Shown piece after piece: positions 23,457 through 36,051 of a stretch of 64,000 bases of DNA; the first letter of the stretch is position 1, and each line of letters starts with the position of its first letter. Position numbers and translations under genes: made by a program. Source of the DNA: Pyronema omphalodes (lineage: Eukaryota > Ascomycota > Pezizomycetes > Pezizales > Pyronemataceae); NCBI GenBank assembly GCA_024516155.1, contig JAJJXM010000044.1:124001-188000 (forward strand), written 5' to 3'. Below the pieces are notes generated by a model. It was not told where the DNA came from and made no database searches. It was given only the letters and a program-made list of their open reading frames with translations.

Positions 23457-25497
23457 CTAGAAGTTCTCCTTACCCCTGTGCAATCATTAGCAATCATTCT
23501 TATCATCCGTTGATCTCGTCGAGATGGGAAAACATACCAAACAAAACTGAATCCAGGCTCTGAGTACTGGTTACACTTGACGTGCAAAGTAGATCCCAGT
23601 GCCTTCGGTCCACAGAAGAAAACTCCCACCTCAGCAGGTCTATGGATACTTCTGATACTCTTAAACACAGTGTCCCAGTTGGGTCTTCCAAAGTTGGTAG
23701 GGGCCCTCAATCCAGTAATAGCATCCTTCTCCGCGTTCGCATCGTTAATCATAATGTTTGTGGCGTCATCAGGCTTGATTCTAGCAGTCAAGTAGGTGTG
23801 AATCTCAATCAAATGTCCAATATCTTGAGCCTCAATAGCAAGCAATAAGGACCTGAACCACTCGAAGGAACCGAAGTCACGGCAAATCCAGAAGAAGTAA
23901 ACCTTGTGAAGACGGGTTTTCTTCTGTGGGTAGTTGGAACGGTACCAAATGGACTTGAGAATAGAAGCGAAAGGAGTAACTCCAATACCGGCTCCGACCA
24001 AGACAGCGACCTCGTATTTGAAAACGTCCTCGGAGGCAGATCCAAAGGGTCCATCAATGTAGACACGAGGCAAGACACGACGAATGGCAGGGTCAACTCC
24101 GTCCTCCTTGTTGTTCTTGTCGACTCCAATGATACGGGACTGACGGTTCTTACGCTTGGCATCGGTAACGTTCTTGTCGGATTCCAAGTTGCATCCAAGG
24201 GTCTTTCCGAGCTGCTTGGTGAAGTCTCCAACCATACGGATGTGGACTGAAATGTAATCCTCTTCAGGGGCGGAAGTAAGGGTGAAAGGGTGGTATTGCC
24301 AGAGTGAGACTTCGGGGCAGCACAAGAAAATGTACTGTCCAGCACGAGCCTTGGTGTGCTCTTTCATAATCTGGATCTCGACGACATTGGAAGGGTGCTC
24401 AATAACCTTAGAGATGTATGTTCGGTGCTTTCCACGGACCTCGCGCCAAGTACGCTCTGCAAGGTAGCACAATCCACCGGGCATCCAGAACTTCCAGAAA
24501 ACTCCGATAGAGGCACAGAAGGGAGCACGGTCGGGCTTGATCATGCAGAACGCTCCGTGGAAAGACCAGAAGAAGAAGAACACCATGAATAAGTGGTGAG
24601 TGTACCAGAAACGTTCGAAGTGGGCACGACGAGGTCCTTCCAAGGCGGTAACAGCCATTGCCATCAAGCAAGTTAACATGATGTATCCGGTCCAACCAGG
24701 GCCGGAGACGAAGTTAGCCTGTAGCCATCCTAGGAATCCAAGATGATTCTTAATCGCAAGCTGAGCGAAGTTGTTCCAGTGGGCAATGGTGTGGACCCAG
24801 GAGAACAGCACAAGAGACCATCCGGTCACTAAAATGGTTAGTGCGATGCATATCAAAGAGGAGAGAGTAATCTACTTCGGTGAAGTGCAATGTTTTTATC
24901 TATATCATTGTTAGTGCTTTGATATTATGGAACTAATTTGCGGGGAAATCACCAAAAGGAACAACTCCATTGAGAGGGGTCTGACGAGCAGCCGAAATCA
25001 TATTACGGCATACCGCTACATTGGTTAGCAATTGTTTTTCTGGTACCCGGTAACTACTTACGGAATAGAATTAAAGCAGCATCGACGTGCAAAGTGAGTG
25101 CTGCAGCTCTTGCAATAGGCAAAGTGACACCAAAAGTTGCTCGTGGCCCAACCAAATTATCCTTTGTCGAATTAGAAATTTGAATCAAAACTTCTCCGCA
25201 CCGCTGAATACCTTTAACGAGTAATGCATAAAACCAAATCCAAACACCAACATATGTAGTAATATAAACACGCCGATGAAGCTGTCGGGATATTAGACTT
25301 GATCGGACGATAAGGTGGAGGTGGAGGTTGATTCGAGCTCGACATACATTCTTCTGTATCCCTCGTTTACCATCCTACAAGCACACCATTAGCCGATAAC
25401 CCAACATTCCGAATAGTGTTATATCCTACCATCGGTCTATCTTCTGACTCCAGGTAAGACTAGTCATTCCGGAATGTGTGATTTCCGCCGAGCTCAT
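23457..25497 (-). CDS. noxB: NADPH oxidase NoxB (gp91phox homologue), 8 exons
   Basis: Role: membrane flavocytochrome that transfers electrons from cytosolic NADPH through FAD and two haems to oxygen, making superoxide; fungal NoxB acts with NoxR and Rac in ascospore germination, penetration pegs and hyphal fusion. Seen exons (minus): 25430-25497, 25348-25374, 25212-25281, 25062-25161, 24953-25015, 24876-24899, 23538-24828, 23457-23475; total 553 aa. Subclass markers are ILLHMLVFGFGFMHYSLK in the first helix, PVCRN, HTIAHW and FWYTHHLF (haem ligand helices), WQYHPFTLTSAP (FAD), GPFGSASED, GAGIGVTPFAS (NADPH) and the C-terminal KENF. NoxA differs in these blocks. Seven short introns crowd the 5' part; one exon is only 24 nt. 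In-frame ATGs upstream of 25497 could add a short extension, but 553 aa fits the family. Confidence 0.95.
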
Positions 25498-28400
25498 CTT
25501 TGTTGCCAGAGCCGGCCATCTGGATCTCTCCGAGTTCGGAGTGATCGAACGGTCATGCATTTCCATATTCATTATTGTGGTGTGTATGTATCTGCAGGCG
25601 TTCCACGCTGCAGATTCCGAGCTTCTATGATATTATCTGGGGGTTCGTTCAGAACCAGCTGAACTGCTGTGTTGTTGGCTACTCCAGGTGGCTTGGAGGT
25701 TCGGGCGCAGTGCGGTCCCAACGTACGTACGTCCGTCCGACTATCGGTTCACAGCGTTATAGGGGAATCCACGTTGTTATCGTATCGTACGTTTCTGAAA
25801 AGGAGAATTTCTGGATATCCGTCGTACAAAGGGAGGGGAATCGCGGCTATGAAAACCGGGAAACACTTCTTGTTCGTTGATCGTAGCTGTTGCTGTTACT
25901 AGATGATTATATATTCGTGTGTGCGCGGACAGAATGAAGATGTGTTGACGAGTGCTGCTTGGGGTGGCAAGCTGGACGTGTTCGCGAAGGTCAATGAAAG
26001 ACGAATGTCGACGGATGGTCGGTGGTTTGTTAGCTGGCTGGGCTGCCAGGTAGATGTCTATGGTTGAAAGCACAGAGGCAGGCGAAACTACAGCTGCGCA
26101 GGAACACAGGGGTTCACAGGGATGGTGGTGGGTCTGGCATCGACAAGGTGGGCGCCAAGTCGCCTGATTGCGCTCGGAAGAGCATGGCAACCACCCCCTC
26201 CGAGTTGACCTTTCGAGGACCACCATACGCCATACTCATCAGTTTTCTGATTGAAGCATTGGAATCCGAGCATGGGAGATGCCTTGTGATGCCTTTCATT
26301 CACTGCGGTTTTGTTGGTTATCGCTTATGCCATGATGCCACCAGAATGCAAACTTGGCCCAGCCAGATTCCGCGTCAGCGCGTAGGACCCTAGCATCTGG
26401 GGTCTCCAGGTTTCCATCGTTTCAGGCACCATATATCACGAAACGCTCGTGGCACGAAAGTAGTATTGTATTGCTTCCATGCCAATCATTCTAATCAAAG
26501 AGGTGGAGAGATTTTTCTGAAAAGTGGCCCACTTCAATGTTTGAGCGGGGTATGTATGTTGTTGGTATTGCAATTGCAACTCAGTGCCGGTTTCCCAGAG
26601 ACAGATGTTGCCGCCACGAGGATGATTTTCTGTGCAGGGAATCTTGATTAGTTTTTTTTTTGGGCTGTTGTTTTGGTCTTTGCCGAGCCCGATAAACTTT
26701 TGTTGCCGCTGGACGGCGTGGATTAAACTTTGGGCTGCAGAGTGCGCAGTGACGATCTCACCAACCCTCCTCATGACAAGACGCCATGCCGAACGAACAA
26801 AGCTATAAAGTACGAACAATAGCCATAGCCGCTTCAAGCGCTACATTCTTTATGTTCATAGAGGAAATAATGCCATCTATACGGCTGCCTTGAAGGCTGG
26901 ATTACTCCACTGGTTACATTCCATCAAAATATTCATATTTATGATTCGATAAATGAAAAGAGATTTATACTGCGACAGTAGCAACTGCAGTATCCCCAAA
27001 CATCTGATCAACGGATTAAGAGATTAACTGATTAACTCTAACCTCACTGATCCCAACTCGACTTCATCATATAGATTTGAAAAGAAGCAGGAAAGTTTAG
27101 ACTAAAATATGTCTCTCGTTGACAGCTTTGACAGCAAGCCATATCCTTAGGACATGGTTACATACATGCAAACGAAAAAAGATTGAAACCACGGATGTGA
27201 CACACTTCAAACTAGCTGATCCACAGCCGAAAGCCAAAGTCGCAGAAAACCTGGGAGCGGATACTTCCGTTGATGACTGCGTGATATTGTGTGACTTCTG
27301 ATGTGTGGTCCCGGTATCACGAGTGACGGCTCGTAGTAGCGGCTCTACCTTAATTAGCATCCAACACATGACCACAAAATGTTAAAATCAGAACAAATGA
27401 CATCTTGTGTACTGGAGTTACACTCCATGATACAATCAAACGTCAGCAACAACATTAATCGTAAGAACTCAACCTTTCCTAGTATTCATGAATGAATCAT
27501 AGGCATTGCAAACCTAATGCATAACCGGCATTTCTCACGAGGGACTGCTCTTGGACTGTGACGGCCAATTCGTGTTGTTTTCCACTTCCACTTCGTTCTT
27601 TTTCCGATCCAACAGGTCTTCCCGCGGTATAGCAGCGGTCAGCATCTCAGACTCCATATCACTCCATCTCAACAACCACGGGAAAGACATCCTATTTAAA
27701 CACATCCCTCGTCTCACCGCTCGGCCTCCGGTGAACGAAAAACCCTCGTTCCCCATGTACTCTATACGGATTCCTCTCCTTCCGTACTCCACAACTCTAA
27801 TCAATCCACCATCGCACTGCCAAGTCCGTAACGCGCCTCCTATGTCAATATCTACAGAAGCTAGGTGACCGCGGATGACCGACATCATGAAACAGGAGTT
27901 ATGGTTCGCAGTCGTTGCACAGCCTTGCCATGGCTTGAAGTTTCGTGAGCCTTCATACATACCTTTAATCCCCCCGTGCTTGGTTCCTGATTCGTATTTG
28001 GTCGATGGCTGGTTATGAGGAGATGAGTGATCGATAGTGGACTTTCTATCGTAGGGAATCGCTATAACGGCCTTCAAAAACTCCCAGCGGTGAGTTATAA
28101 GCTCATATAAGGAACCCCCACCAGGGTTTGCCAAGCTGCTTCCATCTTCGACGGACGTGTTCCGATTTTATCGAGTTCTAAAAATACACCATCGACTTCC
28201 GTATCGATTCCATGAGGTACGCTAAGCTATCGAAATCTCCACAATCAGAGACTAGATATATTAGCGCGATTCCTCATCAACGAAAACGAGCGTCGGGTTG
28301 AGAAGTTGCCGGTATGAGCTGCGTTTCATCCACTCACAAAGCGGCTGTGGCGTCCCGGGTCTGACGCGGCTATTGTAGATAATCAGATTCCGTGTGGCTT

Positions 28401-30798
28401 TCGAAGGTTCTGCAGACCTGCCGGGCTGCGGCTGTGACAACTTTTGTCGGTAGCGAAGACATCGACGAGTCAGCGAGTCGACGTCAGGCACAAGGAGATG
28501 CCCTCTTAGGATGACATGGGGTACCTTACCGCGAAGTTCGACTCAACGCCGCTTGCTGCAGGTGAGTAAATTTAGAGGTGCTAACGTTCGCCGAGATTTG
28601 CTAAACCACAGCTTTAATTTTTGCAACCTCCAATGAGAACCACTCAGAAGTATCGCCACTTCTTCGTGTGCGACGGCGCAAGTTTAAGCATCTTACTATG
28701 GGCCGTGGCTATGTCGAGCCGCCATCATCCCCTACCGCAGCGGTACATCGTAGCGCAGTTGATGGCAGAGGTTCCACTCACTTTATTACCAGCCTTAGAT
28801 GCTGCTTCAAGCTTTTCGCATTTTTGAACAAGCTCCTAGGAACATGGTAATCATGTGTTTCTCTTTCGGTACCACAAACCAACTGCCGGAAGGAAGAACG
28901 CAGAAACGTGCTGAGATTATTGGTTGCCGCCCCCATGGCCATGTGAATCCACTCCGCGGGTAGAAATGAAGATCCCGGTTTAATCCTCTCCGAATATGAT
29001 GCAGTAAAAGGGAGAATGCCAAAGACGATGGTCGCGGAGGAAGCTCAGAAGACGGTTTGGAGGGATTTATCGGCATAAATCATTGGCCGTGTTTACCGGT
29101 GATCGGTAATCTGGCTGATCACCACCAAACCCAGTGCAAACATCGTGGAAACCACGCCAACTGGCAAAACTGCAAACGATTAACCTTTTCCTTACGGCCT
29201 TCAGAAACCATATGATGTTTAATGCCCTAACCCTAACGTGCTGTACCGCGACGATAAAGTGGAGTGAGTTGGATAACACGGTAGTGTTTCGTTTTATCAA
29301 AGTTCGAGCTTGATGAGGTGGCACGGATGACGGAGAATTATGGTAGCTCAGGGTGCGGTACCATAGCGCACTGTCGTCATGATTACCAAGAGTGACTGTG
29401 CGAGTTACGAGTCCTTTGGTAGAGGAGTAATTAGGGGTTGATGCCACCGTTTTATGTGAATTGTAATTACAGTATACAGTTTACTGTGTTGGGATTTATT
29501 GGTAAGCTTTCCCTTATGGTATGTAGAGTAGAGCTCCTTAAGCTTATTAGGATTCAGTTGTACAGTACATCGCCATATTGTTAAACATTGCGTTTGTATG
29601 CCCTGTTCTGGCGGCATTGACGATAAACCAATATAAGTATTGCTTACGGGAAATGGCTTTCGTGAGGGCCGCTGATGTGCACCTATCAATGATCAGCTTC
29701 ACTTTCTTATGCCCTTCACATTTGGGGCAATTCTTACCAGCTTCATATGACGATAGACATCATGGCTTCCAGGCACCAGCCCGCTTTGTAGCAAGGGTCT
29801 CTGGCTCCATATGAACAGTGCTGCTTCCGTCGCGGACCCCTGGCTAGATTAGCCGGTGTACTTGTGCCAAAGTCGAGGTGATGCAAGCCAGTTCAACTCC
29901 CGAGATGGTATGATGTAGGTTTGGAGGGTCTTTGACTTGGTCTTCAACAAAAACTCTAAAATATAATCAAAATACAGTTAGAAAGACTGCGTGTAGATGT
30001 CTATTTCGGTCCTGGCGCGTGCCAAAGTTGGGCTTCTTCTGATGCTGTGTCAAACATAGACCGCCCCCATCTTGTGTGCTCATCCCAATGAATGAATGAA
30101 TGACTGACTGACTGACTGTTGTGCGTCGTCAACCACAAAACAAATAACCCACACATTCATAAGTGGCTGAGAGCATGCGCCTCGTATTTACAACTACTTT
30201 TTTGTATGTCGTTTTATTTTTATTTTATTTTATCTTATGTTATTCCCCAGGTTAATCTTTGGTTATCCTATGCCTGATGATCAGAAATAATATTCGTCAC
30301 GGAAGGTTAATTATCCCCATATTAAAATCTCACCCATGATCCCCTCTCCCTCCCCGTGTAACTTTGAATATACAACCCCAACTTGACTTCAACCCGTTCA
30401 CTCGAACTCTTTTCTTTTCTTTTCCCCCTTCCCACTGATTTAATAAACAACTGCAACAAACGGGTTGCCCAACACCATCAACTTCCCCGCCTTCACGCAA
30501 CACCACATTCCCCAAACAAGAGACAGCATCTCTCTTCTCCGAAATTTGAAGACGCCAACCCCGAACCGTGCGGGCGACGTCTTACCCTTCGCGGTTAGCA
30601 TCGTCGAGGCTCTGAGCAGGTAGGTCCTACATACCCCGCGCCAATCACTATGTTTGTTCGCGACGACAGCACGGGGGCTTCGAAGATATACAGACGGTCG
30701 GATAAGCCGCGCCTGGCCCGAACGACGAGCTCTATTTATCTTCTGCACCTTCTGGCAGTCATTTCCCACAATTACATCGTCATTTCTGGAACTTCACG
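25498..30798. other. long intergenic region, no supported gene
   Basis: About 5.3 kb. The first kilobase is probably noxB promoter/leader and the last 450 bp leader of the SKT5-like gene (pyrimidine-rich, small upstream ATGs at 30650 and 30654). The longest frame is 27535-28134 (-), listed separately. CCCTAACCCTAA, two telomere-type units, lies at 29225-29236, and a short (GAAT)n(GACT)n run near 30090-30118. Nothing else is convincing. Confidence 0.5.
27535..28134 (-). CDS. Unrecognised 199-codon frame, possibly a decayed gene
   Basis: I do not recognise this. Seen: the longest frame in a 5-kb gene-poor region; it has no ATG at its 5' end (opens at TTG after a stop) and no family motif. Regions WEFLKAVIAIPYDRK, IDIGGALRTWQCDGG and FSFTGGRAVRRG look protein-like rather than simple-sequence. 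Just upstream another frame contains VDGVFLELDKIGTRPSK, followed by a stop, so a frameshift or missed intron near 28110 is possible. Another short frame lies at 28261-28491. It may be the remnant of a multi-exon gene. Confidence 0.2.
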   Translation of the reverse strand: MANPGGGSLYELITHRWEFLKAVIAIPYDRKSTIDHSSPHNQPSTKYESGTKHGGIKGMYEGSRNFKPWQGCATTANHNSCFMMSVIRGHLASVDIDIGGALRTWQCDGGLIRVVEYGRRGIRIEYMGNEGFSFTGGRAVRRGMCLNRMSFPWLLRWSDMESEMLTAAIPREDLLDRKKNEVEVENNTNWPSQSKSSPS

Positions 30799-33700
30799 AT
30801 GGCTCACTACCAGTATCAGCAGCGGCAGCAGCAGCCACATTCCCATCAGCAGTATCACCAACAGCCGCACCATCAACACCAATCTTCGCGCTCCAGCAAC
30901 AATAACAGCCCGCGATACTACGGGCCTCAGACTACAGCTCCTCGAGGTGAGTGGCTGTTCCCTGTTCTCCTGACGGTTCGGTGCGGTTCCATCGCCGCCT
31001 GGCCCGCCCGGACCCCCGGCAATAATATTGGGATGCTTGGCTAAGCTCCTTTTGCACTCGTTATTGGGAAAGCAGGCGGTCGAGGACGAATGGCCAACGA
31101 TCTAGGTGCTACTTTTTATCCTGGAGGAAGCGACGACATAATGCCCGACTTGAATATTGTGTCTCCCGCGCCCCAACGGTTTGCCTCCCTCTTCTCTTGC
31201 TCCACCGGTCTCTTGCTCCACCGATCCTCTCTTTTTTGTGCGTAGTGGTCACTCCTTGAAGAACCAGTGTGTTCGCTCCACTCCTTCTTTTTCCTCCTGC
31301 CGCCACCCTTACTTCCATTTCCCGACTACTTTCTTTCTTTCTTTCCCGTTCCCGCTCCCTTTCCCTTTCCCTTCCGCCCCCCCATCCCCTCCCCCCACAC
31401 AGACATTCCAACGTCGCTTCTTGCGCAGTCGCTCATTTAGCCCTCTTTCCTCCCCCCAAAACCCGCTGTTTCTTCCACCATCCGTAGGTGCCAAGCTAGC
31501 AACTCCCTGCTGACCCAGCGGTTTTCTCTTCGATACAAACAGCGTCATGCCAGAAGTACCAGTACAAATTGCCGACAGTCTCGAGCATCTTGAGCTCGAG
31601 GCAACAAGTAGAGGACCCCGACTAGGACCCCAAGGAAACTACCAAAATGCTTATTCCAACGGCGCACCTCCAGGACACCGACCAATCAGTGAAGACCGAC
31701 GTTCCAGTTACCATTCTTCGATTGCCGACGAATTTGGATATGACGAACCCTTTTACTCGCCTTTTCCCAGACTTGAGAATCCGGGTCCTAATATTCCCCC
31801 CTCAGATGAGGAAAAGGAGATGCAAATCGAACAGGCAAGAATGGATGTCTTGTCCTCTAACGACCCAGAAATGCAGTTAGTCTGGGCTCAGGATGCCTTG
31901 AACTACGTCGAGATTGCGATGAATCACTATGCCAGGATTTCAGACCCGCCTGTTGCGCGCCCAGCTACTCCTCCCCTCGAACACCAGATTAAGACGGATG
32001 CGATTAATGTAGTCAGCTTCTTGGCTGATCAGCACCACCCCCGCGCCGAGTTTATGCGAGGAAATTGGTTGGAGTTCGGAAAGTTTGGGTTCCGCGCGGA
32101 CAAGAAGGAAGCTTTCAGGTGCTACGCTAGAGCGGCAGAGAAGGGGTTTGCGCGCGCTGAATACCGCATGGGAATGCAATTCGAAAACTCTAGCGAGCCC
32201 CAGAAGGCTATCCGACACTACGAGAGGGGAGCGCGCGCTGGTGATTCGGCTTCAAACTACGTGGGTTATTCTTGTGGTGTCGCTGAAGAAAGTGCAATTC
32301 TAATGCGATCTTGTAGAGATTGGGAATGATGACGTTGCTTGGACAACACGGATATAAGCAGGATTTCGCGCGCGGATGCGATTTAATCAGAATTGCAGCG
32401 GACACTGCAGATGAAAACGCTCCCCAGGGTGCTTACGTGAGTATTACAAAATTTGGTGCTGTTAAAACAACCTAACGGTTTTGATTTCAGGTCTACGGAA
32501 TGCTTCTTGCGCGCGAACTACCAGGCATTGAGGTTCCCGAAGGATACTTGCCTGTGGATATTAATCTAGCAAAGGAGATGATTGAGAAGGCCGCTTTTCT
32601 GGGATTTGCGCGCGCTCAACTTAAAATGGGAACCGCATACGAATTGTGTCAACTGAACTGCGATTTCAGCCCGGCGCTTTCATTGCACTACAATGCGCTC
32701 GCCGCGCGGCAAGGTGAGGCCGAGGCGGACATGGCTATCAGTAAATGGTTCTTGTGTGGACACGAAGGTGTTTTCGACAAGAATGAGGAGCTCGCATACG
32801 TTTACGCAAAGAGAGCTGCCGCGAGTGGCTTGGGTACTGCCGAATTTGCTATAGGATACTTTTACGAAATCGGTATGTACGTGCAAGTCGACCTTAAGGA
32901 GGCTCAGCGCTGGTATGCAAGAGTGAGTGATCCCGCATGAACACAACGTCATGGCGTCATACTAAAATCCCATGCAGGCAGCCGAGCACGGTAACAAAGA
33001 CGCCAGTGGACGTATCGATGGAATTAGCCGCTCCAAGACACTCTCCCGCAAGGACCACGAAAACGTCGCTATTGGAATGATCAAGTCTCGGCATGGATCC
33101 ATGAGGAAAGCTAACCCGGTGGCCGGAAGAGGACCGAGAGGACCTCAACCGGACACTATTGCTGAAGTTGATATGCCCGAGCCAGGACAGTACGGATACC
33201 CGAATGGCCCAGTATCTGCCCATGACCGTGTTCAGCACCCGCCAAGACAAGGATCTATGCCCCCGATCAACACCAACTTTATTCGAACTGATGACGGTAT
33301 GATGCCACCCCATGGACCTATGAATATGAATCCCCACAACCTTCCTCCTCGCTCTGGCACCGCCGTACCATTCCAAAATGGACCCCGCCCTGGATCCTCC
33401 AATGGCCTTAACCCTGGACACCAAACCCCCATCAGACCCTCCTCCGCCTCTGGCTATGGCGGTCCAACAAGGCCACCACCTCCGGGAGTTCAGCTTACTG
33501 ACAGACCATTTCCAGCCAATGGCAGCCCCGGCATGATTCCTCCGGCTGGTACGTACCCTACAGGACCGATCGGACCGATGGGACCTCCCCGTAACCAAGG
33601 ACCCCCGATGATGAACGGCCCCGGCGGCCCTGGACGACGACCTAGTGGATCGCACCCACAAGGACGACCGCCATTTGCCGGACCCGGCGGACCGCCGATG

Positions 33701-34349
33701 CACCCAGGATCACCCGGACCAGGACCCCATGGATACCCCAACCGGCCACCACCAGGACCTCAAGGAAGACCCCCCGCTGACGGACGACCCCGTCCTCCTC
33801 CCGTCGATATAGGATTCGAAGCACCCAAGCCGAAGTCGTCTATGCCACCTCGTAGTCCCGGTGGATTCATGTCTCCCGGCCCCAACGGAAAGCCAGTCGG
33901 ATTGCCATCGTCGCCCTCGCCCAACGGAGCATCATGGAGCGCTCAGAACAAGCCGCTCTTGCCGCCTCCTCAACAGCAGGGACCTCCGCCGATGCAGCAA
34001 CAGGCTCCTCCTCCGATGGTTCAGCAGCAGGCTCCCCCACCAAAGATTCAGCACCAGCAGCAGCCGTCTAAGGGTTCCAAGGCTTCCGACATCGACGATC
34101 AGGTATTTTCTCCGCAATCACAACATTCTTCGAACTCTATGATCCAGGACCTACCACCGAAACCCGTTGCTAAACCTCCGCCACCTGGAAAGGGACCGAA
34201 AACTTTTGAGGATATGGGTGTACCACAGCCGCCGAAGGAACAGGATTGTGTAAGTTTTCTCTCTCTCCAACGAGTGAGCCATTAGGCGAATGAGTAAACT
34301 ACTTGTGTAAAAAAAATTTTACTAACATCATTCACAGTGTATCATGTAA
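30799..34349 (+). CDS. SKT5: Chitin synthase regulator, Skt5/Chs4-like, Sel1 repeats, CaaX
   Basis: Role: activates and localises chitin synthase III at septa and tips; the yeast protein is farnesylated. Seen exons: 30799-30946, 31076-31178, 31543-32260, 32317-32436, 32491-32922, 32978-34249, 34338-34349; 934 aa. The N-terminus is Gln/His-rich. Sel1-like repeats follow, e.g. AFRCYARAAEKGFARAEYRMG, LIRIAADTADENAPQGAY, EAQRWYARAAEHGNKDA. The C-terminal 400 residues are disordered and Pro/Gly-rich (poly-P/Q near the end). The protein ends in CCIM, a farnesylation CaaX box, encoded alone by a 12-nt last exon behind an 88-nt intron. Exons 1-3 are less certain: the intron from 31179 uses a weak GTTTGC donor, and a start at 31547 is an alternative. 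It is convergent with BCKDH E1 beta. Confidence 0.9.
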
Positions 34350-35429
34350 ACCTGGAGCACAGCCACCACCACTGAACCATTAGGAAGGAACCCGGACCAG
34401 GACTAGGACCAATTATTTAGGAACCCATTCAACCGTATCGGCATCTAGGACCCGGACTCGGACCCGTACTAAGGGCTACAACAAAAATTCGGATTAGTAT
34501 TTGGACCAATTATTTTACACCATTCCTTTTTCCTCTTTTTTTTAAGGCGCGAGTTTATTTTTTATATTGATTTTTCAGGATTTGCTTTGGGGAGCGTAGT
34601 TTGAATTCGCATTTGATTTTGTTGGAATTTGATTGAATTATAATGCATCGTGGTAGCCGTACTCGCAGAGTGTGAGGTACAGTGCTACGGGATGGAGAGA
34701 TACTCTATGGAGATATGGGGATGTGGATTATGTGGATTAAGGAGAGGAGAGAGGCCCAAAGAAGTGGGTAAGGTGGATATAAGAGATGAGGGGCGAAGGG
34801 GTGATTAGTGCGGATGAAGACAGGGGGTTGGATACCGATACCACATGTTGTCTTGTTATAGATTTTTCTCAAGTCGATTACAGTTACAGTTACAGTTCTT
34901 GCTTGCTTGATTGATTGATTTGATTGATCGATTGCACTTTTTTTTTTCTCATATTCGCGATGTTTTTTGTTGAGCATTTGACTATTGTTTTTCTTTTTTT
35001 TTTTTTTTTGGAGATGAGAGAATACCCAAGGGGAAGTGAGATATGCCATGCTAAAAGGTTTTATGGAGGCATATACATATGAAGATGATTATAAGGTGAT
35101 ATGCTGGATATCGATATTGATAGTGATATAATTAAGATTAGGGACGTAATTTTATTATATTTTATTATATTTTTTATAAGTGTTTTTACGCGTCGCAAGT
35201 TGTGATGATTATGTTGAGGGTGATGAAGGTGCTTGTGATTTTTTTTTTTTTTTTTTTTTTTTTGCTTGATGAATATATTCCATTCCAGACCACAGTTACA
35301 GACAGGGAAGAGACTAACTCGACTGATATGATGAACCGGGTGGTATGATACAATGAACCAACAAAACAAAAACAAACCAAACCAAACCAAACCAAACCAA
35401 AAAACAGAAAACAAAAAACCATAAAAACC

Positions 35430-35725
35430 ATTAAAATCCTTAAATCCTTAAAAATCCTTAAAAATCCTTAAAAATCCTTAAAAATCCTTAAAAATCCTTA
35501 AAAATCCTTAAAAATCCTTAAAAAATCCTTAAAAATCCTTAAAAATCCTTAAAAATCCTTAAAAATCCTTAAAAATCCTTAAAAATCCTTAAAATCCTTA
35601 AAAATCCTTAAAAATCCTTAAAAATCCTTAAAAATCCTTAAAAATCCTTAAAAATCCTTAAAAATCCTTAAAAATCCTTAAAAATCCTTAAAAAATCCTT
35701 AAAAATCCTTAAAAATCCTTGAAAA
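35430..35725. repeat. 10-bp minisatellite with phased A5 tracts (about 29 copies)
   Basis: Seen: near-perfect tandem AAAAATCCTT (equivalently TTAAAAATCC) over nearly 300 bp, with a few 9- or 11-bp variants near both ends and in the middle. An A5 tract in every 10-bp unit is in phase with the DNA helix turn, a layout known to give strong static curvature. It lies between two convergent genes. Confidence 0.95.
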
Positions 35726-35768
35726 TCCTTAAAAATTTCTATATATCTGAGAATAAAATACAGCCCCA

Positions 35769-35784
35769 CCCCCCCCCCCCCCCC
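35769..35784. repeat. C16 homopolymer
   Basis: Uninterrupted run of 16 C directly after the 10-bp array; one of six G/C homopolymers of 14 nt or more in the window. Confidence 0.9.
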
Positions 35785-36051
35785 TGTACCCTTGGAGATT
35801 CAATGTACTTGATACATATCCGTCGCAATTACATTCATGATTCATGGTTCATGGGGCATGATGCATCACTCGTTATTCGTTAGTTACTCAGCGTTGACTT
35901 GTTTTTTTGATTTTGCTGGTTTGAGGTAATTGATTAATTGATTAATTGAAATTTGAACTTGAACTTATAAAACAATTGGTGTTGTGTGTGATGTGTTCTT
36001 GAAGTGTTTTATATGGATTCTGGCTTCTGGCTTCTGGCTTCTGGGCAGGAG

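Noticed and set aside
25212..25361. noxB start at 25344 (Pro-rich N-terminus MSSSNQPPPPPYRP)
   Set aside because: That frame does not join to the first helix; using GTATGT...TCTAAT...ACAG as an intron gives the conserved helix in frame with an upstream start.
25777..26226. 149-codon minus-strand ORF upstream of noxB
   Set aside because: Lies where the noxB promoter/leader is expected, has no protein features, and competing frames of similar length exist on the plus strand.
27535..28491. HET-domain (heterokaryon incompatibility) gene
   Set aside because: None of the diagnostic HET blocks (such as LSYCWG or DAICINQ) is visible in any frame.
31109..31411. Minus-strand ORF with RERERE repeats
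   Set aside because: Antisense translation of a CT-rich intron of the SKT5-like gene.
32957..33703. 248-codon minus-strand ORF
   Set aside because: Antisense shadow of the GC-rich Pro/Gly coding region of the SKT5-like gene.
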